DNA of 64,000 nucleotides, taken from Paramecium sonneborni (taxonomy: Eukaryota; Ciliophora; Oligohymenophorea; Peniculida; Parameciidae). The translations under genes were made by a program, and so were the position numbers. The notes below the pieces were generated by a model, which did no database searches, was not told the origin of the DNA, and saw nothing but the letters and a program-made list of their open reading frames with translations. Where the stretch lies: positions 1 to 64,000 of the forward strand of contig CAJJDN010000014.1 of assembly GCA_905182985.1 (NCBI GenBank), read 5' to 3'. Shown here piece by piece: positions 11,628 through 24,600 of this stretch; position 1 is the stretch's first letter; every line of letters begins with the position of its first letter.

Positions 11628-13721
11628 TCATACCATATCATCAAATGAGAGCTTTCTAACTTATAGTGAATTATCCATATAAAATAAATTATAATTAATT
11701 TAGTTTAATACATAATTCAATACTTAAGGTTTAACCAATTTCTCACGGTGCTTTTAATTTTACTTTTACAATCTGGATTCATTTATTTTTTATGAAGCTT
11801 ATTCCTAATATCTAAATTAAGGAGATTATTTACAATTTTATAAAACTTAGGTTGCATATTTGATATCTAAATATTATCTTCTTAATAGCCAAGCTTTAAC
11901 ATTTTTTTAAATAGTTTATATATGATTGGCATAGTTATCGTAAGGCTATTTAAAATACAATAATTACAAAATTAGAATTAAATTCAATCTATTGTGGTCG
12001 AACTTCATGCTTTGAATAGTTCCTTAGATATTTATGTTTTGTGTGTTTTTCCTCATTTTTAATAACTGGACTGTTTTTATTTTCAAACAGATCATTAACT
12101 TCAAAATATTATTAAGTATCTTAATCATCTTACCCATTCCATGATTATTATTCAGTATATGAACTTGAATTATGAATAGAATCACATAAAGTATACCCTC
12201 TAATTAGTAGATCTAAGATCTTTTTATTTTAATAGACACTGTCAATAGAAAATAGTTAATCAATATCTGGTTTTTTTCCAGCATTTTCATTAAATTAATC
12301 ATCAATAGCTCCCAATTATATTAATAAATTCACTATTTCTTCTTACTATAAAATGATTGCAATTTACAAAGCCGTTAATCCATCACATCCAGATTAATTT
12401 ATATTGGCTCCATTTTTAAGAATTAATTTAATGGCTTAAGCATATCCTAATAATGTTAAATAATGTATTAAGGAAAATCCATATGAATCTTATTCATTTA
12501 AAAACTATATAACTATTTCTTGATGATTCATTCCTAAAATGATTATTTATTATATTAAATGAGTGACTCGAGAATCATCAATTTATTCTAAAGACTCAAT
12601 ATTTTCTTATTCCATATTTGTAACTTATATATTCAATGAATTAGTAAAGTATGCTTGGAAGGATGCAAGTTTTTCAATAACTCGAACTTTAAATTCTGAA
12701 CTATCTATTTTATCCTATTCAATTATTTTTTCTTTTTATTATTTATCTTTTTTTGTTTTTCTTTTCTACTTATAAGTGAAATAATTTGTATCATGATGTT
12801 CATCAATCAGTATTCCATTACTAATAATTTTTAACTCTACTTTTCCAGGAACATTAGAAGGAACAATACATTTTAATACTCCAGGTTGTACACAATTAGC
12901 TACTACAGGAATATTTCCAAACAAAATTTAACATTAATAAAGCTCTTTGATTGGTTAGAAGCATAGCATCATTTTCATGCCACCTTCTGTATAGTCCCAT
13001 TCAGGTGAAAAATCAACAATTTTAACTGATAATGTTTCTTTAAAACTAGAATTAAATTCATCCGAGCTTTCTCTATGAGTAGAACTAGATGCTCCAGTAT
13101 TTCTCTCTTATTCTAAATATTGTATTCGTTTTTCTAAAATTGATATTTCTAAATAATAATGACAAATACTTTATTTCAATTCGAGATCTTATTATTAATC
13201 TTGGAAATCACAGAGAAACCAAGAATCACATTAAAATTCATTATTAATGGGTATATTAACTAAAGGTTCGATTTATTTTTAAACTTCGTTTTACTCTCCA
13301 ACTTCTGAAAATTAGGAATTTAAATAGTGTACTAAATAAATATTTTATGTTTATTCTAATAGCTTATATATTCTTCTATTTAATTATTAACCATCCTTCT
13401 TTATAGTTTAGGAATATAAACAAATAATCATCTAAATCTTAAACTTAAATATCTTACAGGAATTCCATTTATTTTAAGTTTTTCAACATCTTCTCTAGTT
13501 CCAACTCCATTATGGCGAGGAATATATTAATACCCATCTTTCTTCCATCCTCTTTCTTTTTCTGGTCTTATTAGAAAATATGAGCCTGATTAAGGCTAAT
13601 TTGGAAGAGAGGCATGAATATCTATTCGTAATTCTGTTAGAATTTAATAAACTTCTTGCGTTTTCAACCACCTTTAAGAAATATTGAGCATTAAATTATA
13701 AAATGTAAAAAGATTACTCAT
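11628..13721 (-). CDS. CAMTA: CAMTA-type calmodulin-binding transcription activator
   Basis: Minus strand; 681 residues after removal of introns of 26 and 22 nt, frame exact. It carries the full CAMTA order. A CG-1 DNA-binding domain lies at about 15-110 (RWLKTQEVYQIL, GWKKDGYQYIPRHNGVGTRE, KLKINGIP, then NRRIYKLLE). An IPT/TIG domain lies at about 225-300 (VKIVDFSPEWDYTEGGMKMM, LFGNIPVVANCVQPGVLKC). Ankyrin-like repeats lie at about 365-450 (GFSLIHYLTLLGYAQAIKLI, GLTALQIAIILQQEEIV). An IQ-like helix near 575-605 (IQTIQKNVKAWLLRRQYLD) is a likely calmodulin site. CAMTAs link Ca2+/calmodulin to transcription in plants and animals. The TGA of the upstream gene is only 1 bp before this ATG; an alternative Met at 13691 (MLNISQRWL) would leave 31 bp. 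Confidence 0.93.
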
Positions 13722-13722
13722 T

Positions 13723-14916
13723 TCATATATTTAAGATTTCATCAAAGTTTCTGATTACGATGACTTTGACTCTATCTTATGTTTCATTATATTTATAAAC
13801 CGTAAACTTAGGCAATTCTAGAAGAGATGATCAATGGTTAGACTCCTCTGATGGTATTTTGAGTTTTTGCATTATTTTTCTTTTTGCATCATTTCCTTTT
13901 CTAAGCTACTTAAAACTAAACTAGATTCTGAAAAAGGACTCTTACCTAATTCAATTGCATTATCTTGTCTCCAATATTAAAAATGATAAAAAAACATTAT
14001 TATAAGCATTATTTGTAGATATTAACCCAAACGCTGAAAATTCATCAAACCTTTTAAAAAAGTTAAAATTAACTTGATTTCTTAAGTGAGGTTGTTATCT
14101 GACATAATTGAAAGCTCTCTCTTCCAAAAAGATATCCATCTACTTATTTTAATTGAAAATAAACTATAGTCAACACAAAACATCATGTAAGTTAACAAAC
14201 TAAATAAAATAATATTTGTTAATCTAATTTCTTTTATTAACAAAATCGCTCAAAGAGCTTCTTCCATTAAAACCTAAAATTCATCAAATTTTAATATTTT
14301 CGATAGTTATAAAAATTCATATCCTATGTATTTATTAAAATATTAATAGTAATTAAGCCAAATATATTAGAAATTAATTATTGTTCTTTTAAAGAAATCT
14401 TGATTTTAAACACCTCATATGAGTATTCAAGTTTATTAACTTTTTTACATTTTTGTATTCTATACTTTGCTTATGAAAAAAATAGACTTTAAAAATTCTG
14501 GAGAGTCTTGCAATATCAAATATCTAATTTCTTCAAGATCATCATTTATTTCTGTTCTCTTCTCTTCTAATACACATAATCTTTATAACAATCTCTCTCT
14601 TTCCTTTAAATATCTTTTTTAGAATCGAAGCTGATTTAAATCTTACTAAAAGTATGACCATAAAAAGTCCACTGTGCATGAATATCTATCTTATGGAAAT
14701 TTGCTAATCTTATTAATGAAATTTGTGACATAATCTGATGAATCACATATATGAACAAATCATATTCTAATGATTAATTTGTAAATCAATCCTACAGAAT
14801 ATTTGAACAAATTTTATAGATTCATGTTGTCTTTCCAAAATAAACTCCAAACTCTTTATAATAATGAAAAAATGAAAGTATAATCCAGAATATTAAGTTA
14901 AATTAAATTGTCATGA
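13723..14916 (-). CDS. Hypothetical coiled-coil protein, exon structure unresolved
   Basis: Several minus-strand stretches read as protein but need introns that could not all be placed. They include DYVTNFINKISKFPQDRYSC, then a strong coiled coil (KRYLKERERLLQRLCVLEEK, EINDDLEEIRYLIL), then NQVNFNFFKRFDEFSAFGLI, and an end reading ELPKFTVYKYNETQDRV with VIRNFDEILNI before TGA at 13723. A 26 nt GT-AG intron near 13830 joins the last two parts. The start is uncertain; the upstream limit given is the ATG near 14914. No family is recognised. It could be two small genes. Confidence 0.4.
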
Positions 14917-15024
14917 TACGAAAAAATTGGATCGTTACAATAATTTCCAAATTTTCTAAAGTGTTTTTTTAATCTAAAATTAATGATCAATGATATGAAC
15001 TATAAAATTTAAATAGGTAATACA

Positions 15025-15411
15025 ATGGCAATCGAAAAAGTTTATATCCAAGAAAAATATGTTAATGATTTTATATAGAAAAGAGCATCAGTTTCATATA
15101 AGATCGAAGATATATATTAGAAGAGGTATTTCTTCTATTAACAAACAATAGTACTTCTTTATACATAATAATAATTTTAATAATTCTATAAGGAGCTATG
15201 CATTATTAACAAAAGTACATTATTTGGGTAAAATATATCATAAAGCTTAAGAGAACTATTGAATGTCTAGAACCGTATATAAATTGAGTATTGTAATGCT
15301 TTTCAAAAACTTATTTCTTCTACATTCAACAAGATTATTTAATTTTAGTAAAGGTTGCCAATTTTCATCTATATTTTCTTATCACATTAGTATTAGATAA
15401 ATAAAGTATGA
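15025..15411 (+). CDS. Small hypothetical protein (128 aa)
   Basis: Plus-strand single-exon ORF starting MAIEKVYIQEKYVNDFIQKR, Gln-rich and helical (TQQQFQQFYKEL), ending FIYIFLSHQYQINKV. No family is recognised. The last codons include a perfect-looking 26 nt GT-AG intron (15408-15433), but splicing it would run the frame about 100 bp into the next gene in another frame, so the unspliced stop is preferred. Distance to the next gene is 72 bp. Confidence 0.4.
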
Positions 15412-15483
15412 TTACTAAATCGTTTTCTTAGTATTTTTACAATTATTTATAATCAAAAAAAATTATATTTGATATATTAGAAT

Positions 15484-17043
15484 ATGATGAAAATTCCTTC
15501 TTCTCCTACTTTAATACAATTCGAAAGTATATTTTAATCAAATCAAAATTTCTGGTGTTTATGTCCTTAGGAGTCAGTTAAATATGATTTAGAGAAGAGA
15601 TTCATAGTAATCATTAATTCAACAATCAAAATAAAGAAGTTACGGATAGGAGGCGGCTATATATAATATTCAGATAATGTATTCACTTAATTATATAAAT
15701 AGAAATACATCGATATTAATAATATAGAAATGCAATAAACTCGTAACTCTTAAATTGATTCTCCTGGAGTGAAATTAACAAGACAAAATTAAACATTAGA
15801 AATTTATGGAGATATAGATGATTGGGTTGAATATTTAAAGCCTTTCGCAATTTAATTTTATTTCCAACAAAGATATGTGATATAAAAAAAAATTGAAAAG
15901 GGAACATTACAAAATTGGTTTACTGTCAAGTGCAAATCCACATCTCATGAATATGCAGTTTAAATAATTGAAAAAAATAACGATTTAGATAAAAGACTTT
16001 TGATTCGTAACATATAACTACTGAGAACTCTAAAATTACATAATTTAATAAAAATGAAAGAAATTTATGAAAGTAGAAAGTTGATATACATTATCTTTGA
16101 AAATATAGAAGGAACTAATATAGATGATTTAAAGCTAGATAAATAATTATCTGAATTTGACATTTCAACAATAATGAGAATTTTGTTTACAATATTAGAA
16201 TATTTACATCTAAACAATATAGTCCTTGGCAACAAAGCTATCTTTTAAAATTTATATTTAAGAAACCCTAAAGAATGGTCATCAGTTTATTTTATTGATC
16301 ATTTTGATATTCAAGGTTTATATTAAAATAATAATGATTTTTATTCCAAGGCATAAATTGATATAAAGAATTTTGGTAATATCATGAAATATCTTTTGGA
16401 TTATAATAACGAGGCAGCAAAACTTTATAGTTATGAATTATAAGAATGGTCAAAACAAGCATTTGATTTCTATCAAAAAATAAATGATGTAAATAAAAAT
16501 TATTCTTCTTATGATGCACTTCAACATCCATTCGTTTTTCAAAGTTCCAAATTGATAGTTGGAAATTTTAATTCTCGAAAATTATTTCATATGAGCTAAT
16601 TAGGAATATAATCATTAGAAATTTCAACTGAATTGAATTCAAATAATTAGTCAAATTCGAATAGTCCTATAAAAAGAGGAAAAAAATTAATAAAGATTAA
16701 GCCTATAGTATCTACTCCAGCTTCTCCAATTCAAAAAGTCACAAATGAAGATTCAAGTTCTTAAGGTTCAATTGATGTAAAAGCAATTTTAGAAAAATAT
16801 TAAGATGTGAAAAAGTCAGATGTTATTATTGAACCATGTTTAGAATAAAGTCCATTAAAAAAACATATCAATAGTTTTAGATTAACATCAAAAAAATCTA
16901 TAATTTAAAACCCAGCAACTTCAAAAGATAAATCAAGTTTTCACTAACATTCTAATTTCAAAAAATCGACTCAAACAATAGAAAATATTTAAAAAAGATA
17001 TAAGAAAGAATTACCAAAAAAAAGATCCACTTTAGAACTATGA
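15484..17043 (+). CDS. PH-domain pseudokinase
   Basis: Single exon of 519 residues, starting MMKIPSSPTLIQFESIF. Residues about 35-120 look like a PH domain (RFIVIINSTIKIKKLRIGGG, ending GDIDDWVEYLKPFAIQF), the usual partner of a kinase domain in Paramecium. The kinase region keeps the VAIK-like lysine context poorly (EYAVQII) and the catalytic loop reads LHLNNIVLGNKAIF, with no HRD Asp. The DFG position reads IDHFDI. It is therefore probably catalytically dead. A Ser/Lys-rich, presumably disordered tail of about 170 residues follows (SNSPIKRGKK, KKSTQTIENIQKRYKKEL). Its stop is 23 bp from the convergent K+ channel stop. Confidence 0.8.
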
Positions 17044-17066
17044 ATATAAATATTATAATCATATTA

Positions 17067-19873
17067 TCATTTAATGTATTTCTATAAGGTTTTGCCTCTT
17101 GAGATTGTAGCTAACATTTTTGTTCTCTTAGTGATTAAATTATGATCGAATTTTTTAATGACAACATCATAATTGTAATGTGGAAAATATTCTGTCATTA
17201 GATACTATTTATCAACATTAAAATCAATATTTTCCTCATTAATTAATTAATCATCTTAAAACATGCCAAGCATATCATCATAAGGAGAGATCAATTAAGA
17301 ATTTGTATTATTACTATGATAAACAGATTTACTATGTTTACCACTCATAACACTATCATACCTAGCTAAAGATTTATTATTTGAAGTTTCTTACCTTATA
17401 GTTGAAACATATGAAGGTTTAGATTTGTTATTTAACCTCATTTCAATTTTTATTGATCTTTCTTTATTTAATTTTCGTAATAGTAATGTTTACTTTCTTT
17501 AATTATTTTATTTTAAGTTGTCACTATCCCATCTCACAACTGAAGGAGAGGCTTATGTTTATTACTATTATTATATTGAAGTTTATAATTGAGATTATTA
17601 ACTTGATTATTAACCACTTTAATTTTGAATATTATTTTATAGAATTGACTTTGGTTTATTAGTATTTTTATTAGTGAATTTATTAGTTTGTTCATAATTT
17701 GATTAATCATTCTATCGAAAATAATCAGTAAAAGTGTTGCTTTTTGAAAAAGATTCAAATTTTGAATCTTGAAATTATTTTTATTTACTCCCTTATTAAG
17801 TATTATCATCCTATTCTTCTTCTTCTTTTGAAATATTAAATCCTAAGTCTTAAAGATATTAGTCTGAACAATCAATTTATTCCATTAATTTTTCATTTAT
17901 CATGAATGCTAATCCACATTCCTAAACATCTTTAAGTGAATATTTTGTTTTAAATGAGTAATATTTTCTATCTTTAAAGAATCTATCTTATGGCTTAGAA
18001 TTTTTATTTATTGTTATGATTTTATTTCTATTAACTTTTACAAATACAAAAGGGCAAGTATTTAATTGATGAGTCCATCCACATATTTCACATACTTAGC
18101 CAAAATTTTTAAAACTTTCATTAAAAATGAGATTATCTTAAAGCATTTTGAATCTTTCTAAATCTTATTGATCTTCATATAAAATTTTCATTATATCATC
18201 TATATTGAGATAAATCAATTGAGAAAATTTTACTGCTTTCAAGTAAGTTTAATATTAACTTTAAGTAAGACATTCCTTTTCACCAAATACTCCTTACTCA
18301 AAAGTTTTAAGTCGAATATTATTTGCCAACACATCTAATTACCCTTTTAATAAAAAGTAAATTTTAGTTCCTTTTTCATCAGGAGACCATATTTTTTCTT
18401 CTGGAGCTAACTTTTTTTCATGAACAAATAAACATAATTTTTTGAGGCAATTTTCACATAAATTGGCTAAAACTTTAGAATTTTTGAGAATATTAAAATA
18501 CAAATCTATAGCAACCTTTTCTTTTAAATCTTTAGTTAATTGTTACATCATTAATTCAGCTTCAAATTATGATTCTTATTCTAGTTTTAAGTAATGTTCA
18601 AAATACTTTCTAACTTGCAATTATAATTATTAATTTAAATTTCTACTTTTTAAATAATTAGTTAATATTGATAATTTAGATTTAAATTATTAATCTTTAT
18701 CTTAAAGTAATTTAATGATATTTCCAACAGTTGAAACACTGTAACCTAAAATACCACAAACTAATAATGCTAATAGAATTGAATATATTTTTTCAATGTC
18801 TGTCTATGGTGTTATATCTCCATAACCAATAGTCAATGTAGTAATTGTGCAATAATAAATTGAATAAATATACTTCTTTGTCCATGTTTCACCATCTATT
18901 CCATAATGTGTAATCCAAGAGTATGTATTGTGTTGTATTTAAATTTCTCCTAATAAACCCCAAAGACAAGCACAAAAATGGCATGTAATAATTATAAAAT
19001 AAATCAATTTAGCCAATTAAAACAACATTTTGAAGGACTCCTTTGGGTTAAATATTTCTTCAAGATTATTTGCCATCTTTGGTAATTTTACTATCCGAAA
19101 TAACAATGCAAATTTAAGGATATCTATCTCATACTATTAAAATAATATAGGAATCAATATTAAAATATCTATCAATAATTTCCCTCCTTTTGTATAGTTT
19201 TTTAATATTTCTGTCTAACTTCTATGAATAGTTCCTTCATGATAATAAGCAGTTTATAAAGTAAATATTACATCTAAAAGCAATAACCAAGAAGGTATAG
19301 TATTTAAATATAAAACTACTTAATCTGATACCTAAAAATCAAAGCTAAGTTCTAATGGAATGTATATCAAATTAATAATTATTGAAATAAGCATCATAAT
19401 ATCCCAAATTATTTTTATGGTTTAATCAGGATCAATTATTGGAATTAGCTTTAAAATTTTGAAAATATAGTTAAAATTACATATGTTCTTTTTTATTTTC
19501 ACATTTTTTAAAATATCTCGGTATTCTAATATTACATTTGAATCACTTCCTGCATCATTAACCAAACCTAATATCCTTGTATTCAATAATTTAAATTTGA
19601 TTTTGTTTCCACTTGTTTTTATTTACCTAATGAATTTCGAGACATAATATAAAATATTCAACGATTTCTCTTTCCAAATATTTTAGAATCCATTACTAGA
19701 AAAAACTTACTCATTATGTGGACTTGGTGATCCATTTTAACTCATAGAGTAAAAATCCCTTGTTAATTATATAAATACTAATAGCCTTAAGATGATGATT
19801 TAGATAAAATTGATGCTTCTAAAACAACATCCTACTCTTATCCTTATTTTGGATTTAATTAATTTTTTGTCAT
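17067..19873 (-). CDS. Voltage/cyclic-nucleotide-type K+ channel with Cys/His motif
   Basis: Minus strand. The first exon (from MTKNQLNPK) joins through a 20 nt intron near 19760 to an 893-codon uninterrupted exon; the exon sum is 929 codons, exact. The core has six TM segments and a pore with the selectivity filter TLTIGYGDITPQ near residue 340, then a C-linker and a cyclic-nucleotide-binding fold at about 460-590 (KGTKIYFLLKGQLDVLANN, EQGVFGEKECLT). Directly after it is CEICGWTHQLNTCPF, a C-x2-C-x3-H-x4-C motif that could bind zinc. The last 330 residues are Gln/Asn/Ser-rich. An upstream stretch of this frame (SPSALKSILKNN) also looks coding, so the start may lie further out. Only two K+ channels occur here; the other is at 43477. 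Confidence 0.92.
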
Positions 19874-20197
19874 GCTATTGATTCTATTATTCTTTAAAAT
19901 GCTTTTTAAAGCGCTTGGCGATTTTTCTTAATGGTTCTTGGAAGAATATGAGAATAATGTACTAATTTTGATCTGTTTTATGTTAAAATTTCCATTTATA
20001 ATAATAATTAACTTTCAAAGTATAATTATGGTAACTTCACTTTGTAAGTTTTTAATAAAAATACTTGAATTTTGTCTATTAAATCATATTTGCCATTTTA
20101 TAAACAATTTTAAATAAATATTTTATTATTATATGGCCCTTTTATTAAAAAGAAATTGTTAATATAATTTATAACAATAAATTTCAATATAGTTAGT
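19874..20197. other. Spacer upstream of the K+ channel
   Basis: About 320 bp. The first 60 bp may still be the N-terminal coding end of the K+ channel (in-frame SPSALKSILKNNRINS without a Met). No other gene is seen. Confidence 0.4.
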
Positions 20198-21448
20198 TCA
20201 CGAACATTGTTTCAATTAATATAAAGATTTTTCTATTGTTTATTCTGAGTTTTCAATTAATCTTTTAATTCTTGATTCAGTTAGTTAAACCAAAGGATTT
20301 TGTACAGAGTCATAAATTCCACTAATTGTTGCTCTACTTTAATTTTTAGTAACTGGAGAAGAAACATTAATTTAATCTAATAATTTATTTGATTCAGCCA
20401 AGGCTTTGTCAATTCTAATTTATAATATAGTATCTGTAATGATATTTTCTTCATTAGCTGCTTTCAAAGAAATAATTGATTCCTTTTTCTTATGATATGA
20501 AATTTACTATTCATCTTAACAATATGAATTTGGAGATTATATAATGGATTCTGGTGAGTGATGATCAGCAAAATCAACTGAATCTCCATCCAAATTGCTT
20601 ACAAAATGATGGTATTATTTTTTTGCCAAAACTTGTTTTATTGACAATCTTTCTTCTGGATCTAGAGCCAACATTTCTTTAAGCATAGTATAAAGGCTAT
20701 TAGAGTATGAATATTAGGTAAATTTTTAATCGAGCCTTTTAAATAAAATATTTAAATTAACAAATTCTTCAAGATAGTAATCACTTACAGGTTATTATGT
20801 AATTAATTAAGATAACAATAATCCTAAACAAAATATGTTTGCTTTATCTTAATTGATTTTATTTTTTAATCCTGAAAACATTTCTAATTATTCTGGTGCT
20901 AAATATTCAACTTATCGATCATTATATTTCACTTAATGAAAATTAGATATTGCTTCTAATGATACTATGTTGTCTACTAATTTAACAAATCCATCATCTG
21001 TAACTAATATTTTAGATGGATGTAGATCTGTAATTTCATTATTATTTTGTTTGCAATAATCCATAGCATCACATAATGAAAATATTAAATAATATAATTC
21101 TTTTTCTGTAAACCTTTCTTTAAATTAAGTAATAGTGTTTTCATAATATTCAACTTAAATTGACAGGTATTTAATTTATGAACATAAATCATTTGCAACA
21201 AGTTTCTAAAAACCTAAAACTTTCAAAAGATTTATGTTGTCATACTATTTTCTCTTCGAATAAGTTTCTTATTTCATATTATGCTGTTCAGATTCAAATA
21301 TTTGTTTATTGATTATAGCAATTCTTCTTCCTGTTTCACAATGTTTATATAACTTAATCTCTCCAAAAACTTGATGAGTTTTTTAAGTGACATATAAGTA
21401 GTTTTAATCTAAAACCAGTAAATTTTAAGTTCCATTTGTGTTTCCCAT
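20198..21448 (-). CDS. Pseudokinase
   Basis: Single exon, 416 residues, starting MGNTNGTQNLLVLDQNYLYV. A Met-Gly start is compatible with N-myristoylation. A divergent kinase fold is visible: LYYLIFSLCDAMDYCKQNNN, then EITDLHPSKILVTDDGFVKL, where DLHPSK replaces HRDLKPEN and LVDN replaces DFG, then QVEYLAPEQLEMF and EMLALDPEERLSIKQVLAKK. The catalytic Asp in HRD and the metal-binding DFG are both changed, so phosphotransfer is unlikely. The C-terminal 130 residues are Ser/Gln-rich. It is 192 bp from the stop of the giant membrane protein. Confidence 0.8.
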
Positions 21449-21640
21449 TTTTAATTTATATTATTAATCGTTAATATATTATAATTTATAGGATGCTAAA
21501 AAAAACTAAATTTAGAATAGTCTTATTTCAAAAAATTAAAAAAAAGAAAATCCCTAATGAGAGCATTTATGGAAATAATTGTAATCTTAAAAGATTCAAT
21601 AAAACAAAAATTTCGTATTATCAATATTCCTTTATTTATT

Positions 21641-24600
21641 TCAATAAAGATAGTGTGATTTGTTCGTTAAATTTTTCATATGGAATAAACATTAGTAAAT
21701 GTCTTACCAAATAAATTAAATTGTGAAGTACTAAAATTATAATAATAAGAATTTACTTTCACTTTATTTATAGAAGTATATTAAACTAAACAGAATTATA
21801 CTTAATCCTCCGGCTAAATAATAAAGTAGACATCCTATTTCTAAATTATAGATGTAAGTGCTTAAATATGAATTCTTCTCTTAAATAATTTGGTAAATAA
21901 ATGGTTCAATAAATGAAGGAAAAAATACAATAAGTGCCCAATATTCATCACTTATATATCTTTAAAAATTTTCTTAATAAAATAATAATTTAATATTTTG
22001 AAGTACTCCATTTAAACCATTCTAGTAACTTTTTCGAAATTATTCTTGTCCACATACATAATGATTTGAGTTAATGCATAGATCCTTATAGTATATTTCA
22101 TTAAGAAACTCCAATATTCCATCTTCTTTTGTTAATGGTAATGGTAAGAATTTATAGCTTTAAATTGCCTCATCATATTTTGCATAAATATCTGCTAAAC
22201 CTTCAGTAGTATAATTGTTGACAATGATTTCATTTAACAAATTATAATGTTATATATGTTGATATTCATGAGATAAATGTACATATTATTCTGCTCTAGC
22301 TAAATAGTCATTTGGAATCTAATTTGAAAATAGTAGTCCTCCGATCAAATAGATGATCATACTAAAAAATATGAATATTAAAATAGATATCTCAAACCAC
22401 ATTGACAATTTCACATCATAAATTTTAGTTTATAATATTTATTGTTTAGAATTAGGTTTAAGAGAATTATTTAGTCTATCATTAAGAATATCTTATGAAA
22501 TAAAATCAGTAGTTACTAAATTTAATCTATTCAATTTTGATATATGCGTAATTATTTCTGATAATTTATTTACTTCTTTTTAATATTCATTTATATTGAC
22601 TCTTGTTATTAATAAAACAATTTTTTCTTAATAAATATTCAGTTTTTTATAATTCATTAAATATGGAAATAATGGTAATACCAATATTCCAATTGTTAAA
22701 AAAGTAATATAATCTTAAACAGTCCTCATTTAATCAATGTCATCAATAATGCCTTGCATTTGAAAATCATTAATTACATCTGTACATTCGGTTATATCAT
22801 AAAATCTACTAATTAAATTAAGAAATTAATTTGTTTCATTAATTGATGACATTATTTAATAATTACTCACAAGAAAATCATAGATATTTATTTCCTCCTC
22901 TTAATAGGAATCTTAATTTGTATAGATCCTAATTGGAATGTTTTATTCTTCAACTTTAATATATTAATCAATTTCTTCATTTAAGAGTTCTCTATACGTA
23001 AAAGTAGTTTTTGTAATAGAATCAGAGATTGCCTTAATTGAATTCTTAAAGTGATTCTAATTAGCTTCTTAAAATTATTGGCTATGTACATAAATAGCTT
23101 ATTATGCACTATTAATATATGCTCTATTAAATTAATATGGAATTAGTAAATGAGCACTAGTAGTAATTACATCTTCTAACATACTTACACTTAGAATGGA
23201 TAAAGTAACTACAGACATCAAGGATATGAAAATAAAAAATATCCAAGACGATATTAAGCGATAGAATTAATTCGGCATTTTAGAATTCATGTAAATTTTT
23301 TCTAAATTTTCTCTTTCTGCTTTTGACATTCGACTGGTTGTTGATTATTATTCATCTAAAACTCGTTTCTATTTATTTTATTTTATCTTCTTCACATAAA
23401 CTTAACATTATTACTTCTATAATTTTGTTGGATCTTATATTATTTCCTGCTATTACTATTATTAATTTGAAAATTCAAACTCTAAATCATCTTCAAATTC
23501 TTTAATTCCATCATCTTGTAATCCATTCTTAGAAATATGTTTAGGATCACTTAATTCTTTTTATTTTAATTATTTTTCATTAACACTATCAAACATATTT
23601 TTAAAATATCGTTATTATCCAAACAAATCTTATGATTAATTCTTATTACTTAGCATTCCTCTTTCAGTATCTTTAGGTGTCTCTAATAAAATTCTTGGTG
23701 ATTCAACTTAAAAAACAGGTTACATAGGCTAACTAAGTGAAATATTGAATTACAATGTTCCTTTTCCTTCTTAACCATCAAAATCTTCATTCATTTATGA
23801 ATTGTATTAGATTTCTTTATTAAAAAAAGAAGTTGAAACTCGTTAGTCTGTTTATGTGTTATTATGAGTTATTGTTAAAAATTAAGTTATTGTTGAAACA
23901 GTTTAATTAATTTTAGATTAAGTCTAAGATATCTCTTATATATCTATTATAAAATAAGCTAAATTATTTTATTTCTAAAAATCAGAACCAACAAAATTAC
24001 AAAATTCTTACGATAAACCTATGAAATTCTTTTCAAACTTTTACAATTTAAATCTTAAATGAAACCCTTTTGATGATTTTTTATAGCTCTTTTATTCTTA
24101 AGCAAATTCTTTCATTAATTCTCTATCTCTTTTATCAAATAATTCTAACTTATTATTAGTTGTTGACATCTTTGATAATTCTTTTTCATACTAACTACCT
24201 GTAGAATGATTTTGATATTATTAACATAAATTTATCATATTTGAATTTGTATAGATTGATGATTTTAAATCTTCAAACTCTAAAACAGCAAAATCATTAC
24301 TATCTTTATATTAATTATTTTAGTATTATTCTATTTCATCTAAAAGTTTATAAAAATTTGGAAATAAAACCTAAACTATTCCATATTTAAGTAAATCTGA
24401 ATATGTAAAAAGTTTTTCAGAATCAGATAATAAGGAGAATAAATTTTCACTCATACCTAATATAGAACCACGTGAATCAAACATTATACAATCTTAAAAT
24501 GAAACCTTCAACATACAAACATTAAAAATACAATCCTCAAAATTTGAAAAATCGTTTCTTAAAGATAATACAATAGGGAATATAAATTAGTTTCTATTTT

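Noticed and set aside
15408..15433. Intron-like 26 nt segment extending the ORF at 15025 to 15587
   Set aside because: It would overlap the N-terminal coding region of the PH-pseudokinase starting at 15484 in another frame.
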